Assembly: GCF_035481675.1 (NCBI RefSeq)
Contig: NZ_JAYJJW010000001.1
Coordinates: 806,001 to 870,000 of the forward strand
Direction of reading: 5' to 3'
Length of the DNA: 64,000 bases
From: Alteriqipengyuania_B sp035481675
GTDB lineage: Bacteria; Pseudomonadota; Alphaproteobacteria; Sphingomonadales; Sphingomonadaceae
The first letter of the stretch is position 1, and the number at the start of each line of letters is the position of its first letter. Positions 59,135 through 64,000 of the stretch are shown here, piece by piece. A model generated the notes under the pieces. It saw only the letters and a program-made list of their open reading frames with translations. It searched no databases and was not told the DNA's origin. A program made the position numbers and the translations under genes.

Positions 59135-61707
59135 CACTCGGCCTTCTTCGCTGGCTTCTTCTTGGCCGCTGCCTTCTTCGCGGGGGCCTTTTTCGCGGCC
59201 GCCTTCTTCTTCGGCGCCGCCTTCTTGCGGGCCTTCTTCTTGGCTGGCCCCTTTGCGGCGCGCGCATCGATCAGTTCGATCGCCTGCGCCTCGGTCACGT
59301 CCTCCGGCTTCATATCCTTCGGGATGGTCGCATTGGTCGTACCGTCGGTGACATAGGGGCCATAACGGCCCGGCATCACTTTCATTTCGCCTTCGCTGGT
59401 CGGGTGCTTGCCGAGGGTCTTGATCGGCTCCGCCTTCTGGCGGCCGCCACCCTTGCGATTGGCCGCCTGGGCGAGGATGTCGACCGCACGGTTCATCCCG
59501 ACTTCGAACACTTCGCGCGTGTTCGACAGCTTCCCGTATTTGCCATCGTGGCGCAGGTATGGGCCGTAACGCCCTATGGCTGCTTCGATTTCCTTTCCGG
59601 TTTCCGGATGGGCACCGACGATGCGCGGCAAGCTCAGCAGCTTCAGCGCCCATTCCAGGTCGAAATCGTCGATGTCCTTGGGGATCGAGGCGCGCTTGGC
59701 CTCCTTGCCCTCGCCCAGCTGCACGTAGGGCCCGAAACGCCCGGTCTTGCGCTCCACCGGCAGGCCGGTTTCGGGATCCTGCCCCATGACCGCATCCTCG
59801 GCCTCGCCATCGGCGCCCGGCTGGCCGAACTTGCGGCGGAAATTGCACTCCGGATAGTTGTCGCAGGCGATGAAGGCTCCGAAGCGACCGCCGCGCAGGG
59901 ACAGCCGCCCGCCGTCGCGCCCCTCGGCGATGCAGCGCGGGCAGGCCCGCGGATCGGAGCCGTCCGCAGTCGGCGGGAAGAGGTAGTCGGACAGGAACTC
60001 GTCCAGCTCCGCCGTCACTTCGGACGGCTGCTGTTCCATCACGTGGTCGGTAACCGGCTTGAAGTCCTTCCAGAACGCGTCGAGCAAAGCCTTGTACTCG
60101 GCGCGCCCGCCCGAAACTTCGTCCAGCTCGTCTTCCATGCCGGCGGTGAAATCGTACGCGACATAACGCGGGAAGAACCGTTCTAGAAACGATGTCAGGA
60201 GCCGACCCGAATCTTCCGCGAGGAAACGGTTTTTCTCCATCCGGACATAGTCTCGATCGCGCAGCGTCTGGATCGTGCTGGCGTAGGTCGACGGGCGCCC
60301 GATGCCGAGCTCCTCCAGCCGCTTGACCAGGCTCGCTTCGGCAAAGCGCGGCGGCGGCTGGGTGAAATGCTGCGTCGCTTCGACGCCCTTCTTCGCGGGC
60401 GCATCGCCTTCGCGGATTGCGGGCAGCAGGCCTTCCTCGTCATCGTCGCGGTCGTCGAAGCCTTCCTGGTAGACGGCGAGGAAGCCGGGGAATTTGACCA
60501 CCTGCCCGGTGGCACGCAGCGCGTGCATGCCGGTGCCTTCCTCCAGCGTCACGGTCGTTCGCTCCAGCCGCGCGGCGGCCATCTGGCTGGCCATTGCGCG
60601 CTTGAAGATGAGGTCGTAAAGCCGCCCTTCGTCGCCTGCCCCTGCCTTGTCGCGACTGAAATTGGTCGGCCGAATCGCTTCGTGCGCTTCCTGAGTATTC
60701 TTGGCCTTCGTCTTGTAAAAGCGCGGTTTTTCGGGAAGGAAAGACCCGTCGTAGCGATCGCTGATGGCCTTGCGCAGATCGCTCACCGCGCCGGCGTCCA
60801 TCTGCACGCCGTCGGTCCGCATGTAGGTGATAGCGCCCGCCTCGTAGAGCGACTGGGCGCAGCGCATCGTGTGGCTGGCCGAAAAGCCCAGCTTGCGAGC
60901 GGCTTCCTGCTGCAGGGTCGAGGTGGTGAACGGCGGCGCCGGGTTGCGCGTCAGCGGCTTGGTTTCGACGCCGACGACCTTGAACGCGCCGGCTTCCACC
61001 GCGGCTTTCGCGCGGGTCGCGATGCCTTCCTCGCCCAGGTCCATCTTGCCGAGCTTCTTGCCTTCGAACCGGACCAGCCGCGCGTCGAATTCCGACCCGC
61101 CCTGCTCCAGCTTCGCGACGACGTTCCAGTATTCCTCCGCCCGGAACGCCTCGATCTCGCGCTCGCGGTCGACGATCAGGCGCAGCGCGACCGATTGCAC
61201 GCGCCCCGCGCTCTTCGCGCCAGGCAGCTTGCGCCACAGCACGGGGCTGAGCGTGAAGCCGAACAGGTAATCGAGCGCGCGCCGGCCTAGATAGGCGTCG
61301 ACGAGGTCGTGATCGATCCCGCGCGGGTGCTTCATGGCATCGAGCACGGCCGTCTTGGTGATGGCGTTGAACGTCACCCGGTCGACATCGGCGGGCAGCG
61401 CCTTGCGCTTCTTCAGAAGCTCCTGGACGTGCCAGCTGATCGCTTCCCCTTCGCGGTCGGGGTCGGTGGCGAGGACGAGGCGGTCGGCCTTCTTCGCCGC
61501 ATCGGCAATCGCCTTCACCTGCGCGCGGTTGCGCTGGTCGGCATAGACTTCCCAGTCCATCGCGAAATCCTCGTCAGGCCGCACGCTGCCGTCCTTGGGC
61601 GGCAAGTCGCGCACATGGCCGTAGGAGGCGAGGACCTTGAAGTCCTTGCCGAGGTATTTTTCGATGGTCTTCGCCTTGGCGGGCGATTCGACGATAACAA
61701 GTTGCAT
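59134..61707 (-). CDS. topA: DNA topoisomerase I
   Basis: Relaxes negative supercoils. 857 residues. Toprim region VIVESPAKAKTIEKYLG and LATDPDREGEAISW, the catalytic Tyr in ITYMRTDGVQ, and GIGRPSTYAS are all present. The C-terminal part has a zinc-finger CPRCIAEGRDGG...CDNYPEC plus further repeats reading RFGPYVQLGEGKE, RYGPYLRHDGK and RYGPYVTDG. A Lys/Ala-rich tail closes the protein. It lies upstream of a coupled small basic gene. Confidence 0.96.
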   Translation of the reverse strand: MQLVIVESPAKAKTIEKYLGKDFKVLASYGHVRDLPPKDGSVRPDEDFAMDWEVYADQRNRAQVKAIADAAKKADRLVLATDPDREGEAISWHVQELLKKRKALPADVDRVTFNAITKTAVLDAMKHPRGIDHDLVDAYLGRRALDYLFGFTLSPVLWRKLPGAKSAGRVQSVALRLIVDREREIEAFRAEEYWNVVAKLEQGGSEFDARLVRFEGKKLGKMDLGEEGIATRAKAAVEAGAFKVVGVETKPLTRNPAPPFTTSTLQQEAARKLGFSASHTMRCAQSLYEAGAITYMRTDGVQMDAGAVSDLRKAISDRYDGSFLPEKPRFYKTKAKNTQEAHEAIRPTNFSRDKAGAGDEGRLYDLIFKRAMASQMAAARLERTTVTLEEGTGMHALRATGQVVKFPGFLAVYQEGFDDRDDDEEGLLPAIREGDAPAKKGVEATQHFTQPPPRFAEASLVKRLEELGIGRPSTYASTIQTLRDRDYVRMEKNRFLAEDSGRLLTSFLERFFPRYVAYDFTAGMEDELDEVSGGRAEYKALLDAFWKDFKPVTDHVMEQQPSEVTAELDEFLSDYLFPPTADGSDPRACPRCIAEGRDGGRLSLRGGRFGAFIACDNYPECNFRRKFGQPGADGEAEDAVMGQDPETGLPVERKTGRFGPYVQLGEGKEAKRASIPKDIDDFDLEWALKLLSLPRIVGAHPETGKEIEAAIGRYGPYLRHDGKYGKLSNTREVFEVGMNRAVDILAQAANRKGGGRQKAEPIKTLGKHPTSEGEMKVMPGRYGPYVTDGTTNATIPKDMKPEDVTEAQAIELIDARAAKGPAKKKARKKAAPKKKAAAKKAPAKKAAAKKKPAKKAE

Positions 61708-61863
61708 GGGTGTGGGGGCAGTCCCTTACGTGTGTGTATGCGTATACGCGCGAAGGTGGGGTCGCGCTTCGCGGGTCGTCAAGCGGGATTGTCGGAAGTG
61801 GGATCGCAAATCACCTCCGACGACGAGATTGCGATCACGCACTGCACTGGGTAGGCGGTATGA

Positions 61864-62052
61864 ATGGGCAAGCGATCAGGTGTCCCGCACCGGAACAGCG
61901 AATTGGAGAAGCTCACTAGCGATGAGTTGCGCTCAGAATTGGCGCGGTCACGCACGCGATTGAGCTTCGCTGGTTCGGCCAAGCAAGCCAAGCAATGGCA
62001 AAAGCGAATTCATTGGCTAGAACGCGAGCTTGCAGCGCGTGCCGTGGAGTGA
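61864..62052 (+). CDS. Small charged protein, unknown function
   Basis: 62 residues, largely helical and Arg/Lys/Glu-rich: LTSDELRSELARSRTRLSFA then AKQWQKRIHWLERELAAR. Similar short proteins of this wording occur in other proteobacteria from memory, without known role. Base composition is a little AT-richer than neighbours. Between convergent dprA and divergent topA; the spacing gives it its own transcription unit. Confidence 0.55.
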   Translation: MGKRSGVPHRNSELEKLTSDELRSELARSRTRLSFAGSAKQAKQWQKRIHWLERELAARAVE

Positions 62053-62076
62053 CTGCGCCTCATCGAGCAATAGAAA

Positions 62077-63177
62077 TCAGGCTAAACTCACCCGCCCGCC
62101 AGCATGCCGTTGCAGCCGGCCCGCGATTTCCAGTTCCAGCAGCGCCATCTGAACCGCCGCCGCGCTTGTCCCCGACTGGCGGATGAGTTCGTCCACCGCC
62201 ACCGGCGCGGTGGTGAGGAGGCCGGCGATGTCCGCGGGCTGCGCATCCTCGAAATCCTCGCCGTCCATTCCGGCGAAGTCGAAATCCTGTTCCACCTGCT
62301 CGCGGAAGGTGCTGCGCGGGGTGCCGTCGAAACTGCTCAGGAGTTCGATCACGTCCTCGGGCGCCTGCACCAGCACCGCGCCTTCGCGGATCAGGTGGTT
62401 GCAGCCCGTGCTGCGCGCTTCCAGCGGGCTGCCGGGGATCGCCATGACCTCCCGCCCCGCTTCCCCCGCCAGCCGCGCGGTGATCAGGCTGCCGGACTTG
62501 GGCGCGGCCTCAACCACCAGCGTACCTGCGGCCAGCCCGGCGATAATGCGATTGCGGCTGGGGAAGTGGCTGCCGCGCGGCTCGGTGCCCGGCGGTTGCT
62601 CTGCGATCAGCAGCCCCTCGCTGGCGATCCGCTCCTGCAACTCGGCGTGCTGCGGCGGATAGGCGATGTCGATGCCGCTGGCGATCACGCCGATGGTCGC
62701 CGGCAACGATCCTTCGTGCGCAGCCCCGTCGATCCCCCGCGCAAGGCCGGAAACCACGGTAAAGCCCGCATCGGCCAGCGCCCGCGCGAAATCGCGCGAC
62801 AGCTTGACCGCGGCGGCGCTGGCATTGCGCGCACCGACCATCGCGACGCAGGGCCGCGCGGCCAGCGACAGGTCGCCGCGCCAGGTGACGATGGGCGGCG
62901 CGCCCGGCGTTTCGGCCAGCAGGCGCGGATAGTCCGGCTGGTCGTGGAAGAGGTACTTCGCCCCGGCCCGGCGCGTCGCCGCGACCTCCGCCTCGATCTT
63001 CGCTTCCGCCGCCGCGCGATAGGCGCGCCCGCCGCGCTTGGCGAGATCGGGCAGCGCGGCGATCGCTTCTGCCGCTGTGCCGAAACGGCGCAGCAGCTGC
63101 GCATAGCTGACCGGCCCAATGTTGGGCGATCGCAGCAGCCGGATGCGGGCGAACGCCTCGTCCTGGGTGAGCGTCAC
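62077..63177 (-). CDS. dprA: DNA-processing protein DprA
   Basis: Loads RecA on incoming single-stranded DNA in natural transformation. 366 residues from a GTG overlapping the plsY stop (GTGA). A SAM-like N-terminal domain precedes the Rossmann core with VGARNASAAAVKLSRDFA, SGLARGIDGAAHEGSL, GIDIAYPPQHAEL, EQPPGTEPRGSHFPSRNRII and GSLITARLAGEAGREVMAIPG. A winged-helix C-terminus (VAVDELIRQSGTSAAAVQMA) follows. Confidence 0.95.
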   Translation of the reverse strand: MTLTQDEAFARIRLLRSPNIGPVSYAQLLRRFGTAAEAIAALPDLAKRGGRAYRAAAEAKIEAEVAATRRAGAKYLFHDQPDYPRLLAETPGAPPIVTWRGDLSLAARPCVAMVGARNASAAAVKLSRDFARALADAGFTVVSGLARGIDGAAHEGSLPATIGVIASGIDIAYPPQHAELQERIASEGLLIAEQPPGTEPRGSHFPSRNRIIAGLAAGTLVVEAAPKSGSLITARLAGEAGREVMAIPGSPLEARSTGCNHLIREGAVLVQAPEDVIELLSSFDGTPRSTFREQVEQDFDFAGMDGEDFEDAQPADIAGLLTTAPVAVDELIRQSGTSAAAVQMALLELEIAGRLQRHAGGRVSLA

Positions 63178-63761
63178 TTTTTGCCGCCGACCTTGGGTTC
63201 CTCGCCCCGTGTCAGGCGGCCGATATTCTCGCGGTGGAGGTAGATGATCAGCACCGCGATGGCGGCCAGCACGGGGAAGAACTGCGGAAAGCCGAACAGC
63301 GGCGCAGCAGCGGCGGCGGCCACCACCGCGCTCATCCCGGCAAGGCTGGAGATGCGGAAGATCGCGAGGATGCTGAGCCAGACCAGCGCGTAGACCAGCC
63401 CAATCTGCCAGGCGAGGCCGAAAGCGACGCCGGCGTTGGTCGCCACGCCCTTACCGCCCTTGAAGCCCAGCCAGACGGGGTAGCAATGGCCGACCACGGC
63501 CCCGGCGGCGGCAAAGGCCATCGCTTCCTGCCCCCACAGCTGCCCGGCCGCCACCACGGGCAGCAGGCCTTTCAGCAGGTCGAGCAGCAGCGTCGCCGCG
63601 GCCAGCCCCTTGTTTCCGGTGCGCAGCACGTTGGTTGCGCCGATGTTCCCGCTGCCGACCTTGCGCAGGTCCGCCCCGCCGGACATCTTCGTCAACAGCA
63701 GGCCGAAGGGGATCGAGCCCGAAGCGTAACCGATCAGGAATGCGAGAAATACTTCCACCAT
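63174..63761 (-). CDS. plsY: Acyl-phosphate glycerol-3-phosphate acyltransferase
   Basis: Transfers acyl from acyl-phosphate to glycerol-3-phosphate, first step of phospholipid synthesis. 195 residues, integral membrane with about seven segments. Motifs FLIGYASGSIPFGLLL, GSGNIGATNVLRTGNKG and GFKGGKGVATNAGV are the three conserved PlsY motifs. The start is MVEVFLAFLIG, not a longer upstream frame that would run over the murI start. It overlaps dprA by 4 bases. Confidence 0.95.
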   Translation of the reverse strand: MVEVFLAFLIGYASGSIPFGLLLTKMSGGADLRKVGSGNIGATNVLRTGNKGLAAATLLLDLLKGLLPVVAAGQLWGQEAMAFAAAGAVVGHCYPVWLGFKGGKGVATNAGVAFGLAWQIGLVYALVWLSILAIFRISSLAGMSAVVAAAAAAPLFGFPQFFPVLAAIAVLIIYLHRENIGRLTRGEEPKVGGKK

Positions 63762-63862
63762 GACCTCCGTCCCCCGCCGTTGCGCGGGGCTGCACTTGCT
63801 TTTGCGGCGGTAATGGAAAAGACGGGGCCTCGACAAGCGCGCACCCGGCGGAAAAGACCACC

Positions 63863-64000
63863 TTGGACCCATCTTCCCCCATCCTGATCCTCGACAGCGG
63901 CCTTGGCGGCCTGTCGGTCCTGCGCGAGATACGGGCGCTGATGGCCCACGCGCCGGTGGTCTACGCCGCCGATTACGCCGCCCTGCCCTATGGCGAGAAG
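63863..64000 (+). CDS. murI: Glutamate racemase, N-terminal part (truncated by window)
   Basis: Makes D-glutamate for peptidoglycan. The visible 46 codons begin at a TTG and read ILILDSGLGGLSVLREIRAL, then YAADYAALPYGEK; the DSG-x-GGL motif and the Y-x-x-D-x-x-x-x-PYG block mark MurI. The rest lies beyond the window. The start codon is uncertain. Divergent from plsY. Confidence 0.85.
   Translation, partial: MDPSSPILILDSGLGGLSVLREIRALMAHAPVVYAADYAALPYGEK

Overview
The window is about 64 kb of high-G+C, gene-dense bacterial chromosome. It has no rRNA, insertion sequence, prophage or CRISPR array. Gene content and order point to an alphaproteobacterium of the order Sphingomonadales, most likely family Erythrobacteraceae. 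The signs are a DivL-type pseudo-kinase next to tsaE-amgK-murU-addB-addA, Flp pilins, a large TonB-dependent receptor and many 4-base gene overlaps. This placement is inference from the sequence alone; no database was searched. No stretch longer than about 250 bases lacks a gene.

Layout. Positions 1-4.3 kb hold the 3' part of mfd, a small lipoprotein, an EAL-domain phosphodiesterase, nadK and tRNA-Asn. Positions 4.3-11.6 kb hold a TauE/SafE exporter, secA, two exported proteins (one with two TonB-C-like domains), argJ, an inositol-monophosphatase-family gene and trxA. Positions 11.6-24 kb, all on the minus strand, form a tightly overlapped chain divL-tsaE-amgK-murU-addB-addA, with ahcY upstream. 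It combines cell-cycle signalling, tRNA modification, cell-wall recycling and double-strand-break repair. Positions 24-31 kb hold a peroxiredoxin, a TonB-dependent receptor with a divergent TetR regulator and a palindromic operator candidate, folE overlapped with a phospholipase-D-like gene, a hemerythrin, tRNA-Arg and a NUDIX gene. Positions 31-40 kb hold two Flp pilins, an M48 metalloprotease, accA, a Xer recombinase, a sphingomonad-type exported Pro/Ala-linker protein coupled to a tiny membrane protein, aroK-aroB and a cyclase-family hydrolase.

Positions 40-50 kb carry a nine-gene minus-strand cluster for propionyl-CoA to succinyl-CoA: pccB, a foreign-looking gene, mce, methylmalonyl-CoA mutase, a small membrane protein, bioB, a heme-dependent N-demethylase-like gene, a 4-TM protein and pccA. 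BioB makes biotin, the cofactor of PccA, so the cluster makes biochemical sense. Positions 50-64 kb hold an enoyl-CoA hydratase, glutathione reductase, a DEAD-box helicase, pgi, lepB-rnc-era, a lipoprotein gene with an in-frame amber codon, a small peptide gene with a double-glycine-type leader, topA with a small coupled gene, dprA, plsY and the start of murI.

The observations most worth follow-up are: the 56-residue double-glycine leader peptide gene at 58680; the AT-richer gene fitted by 4-base overlaps on both sides into the propionate operon (47458-48432); the His-to-Tyr phosphoacceptor change in the DivL homologue; two apparently broken genes (MAPEG frameshift at 39795-40186, amber codon at 58167); and several genes under 75 codons whose starts are fixed by overlaps or strong ribosome-binding sites.
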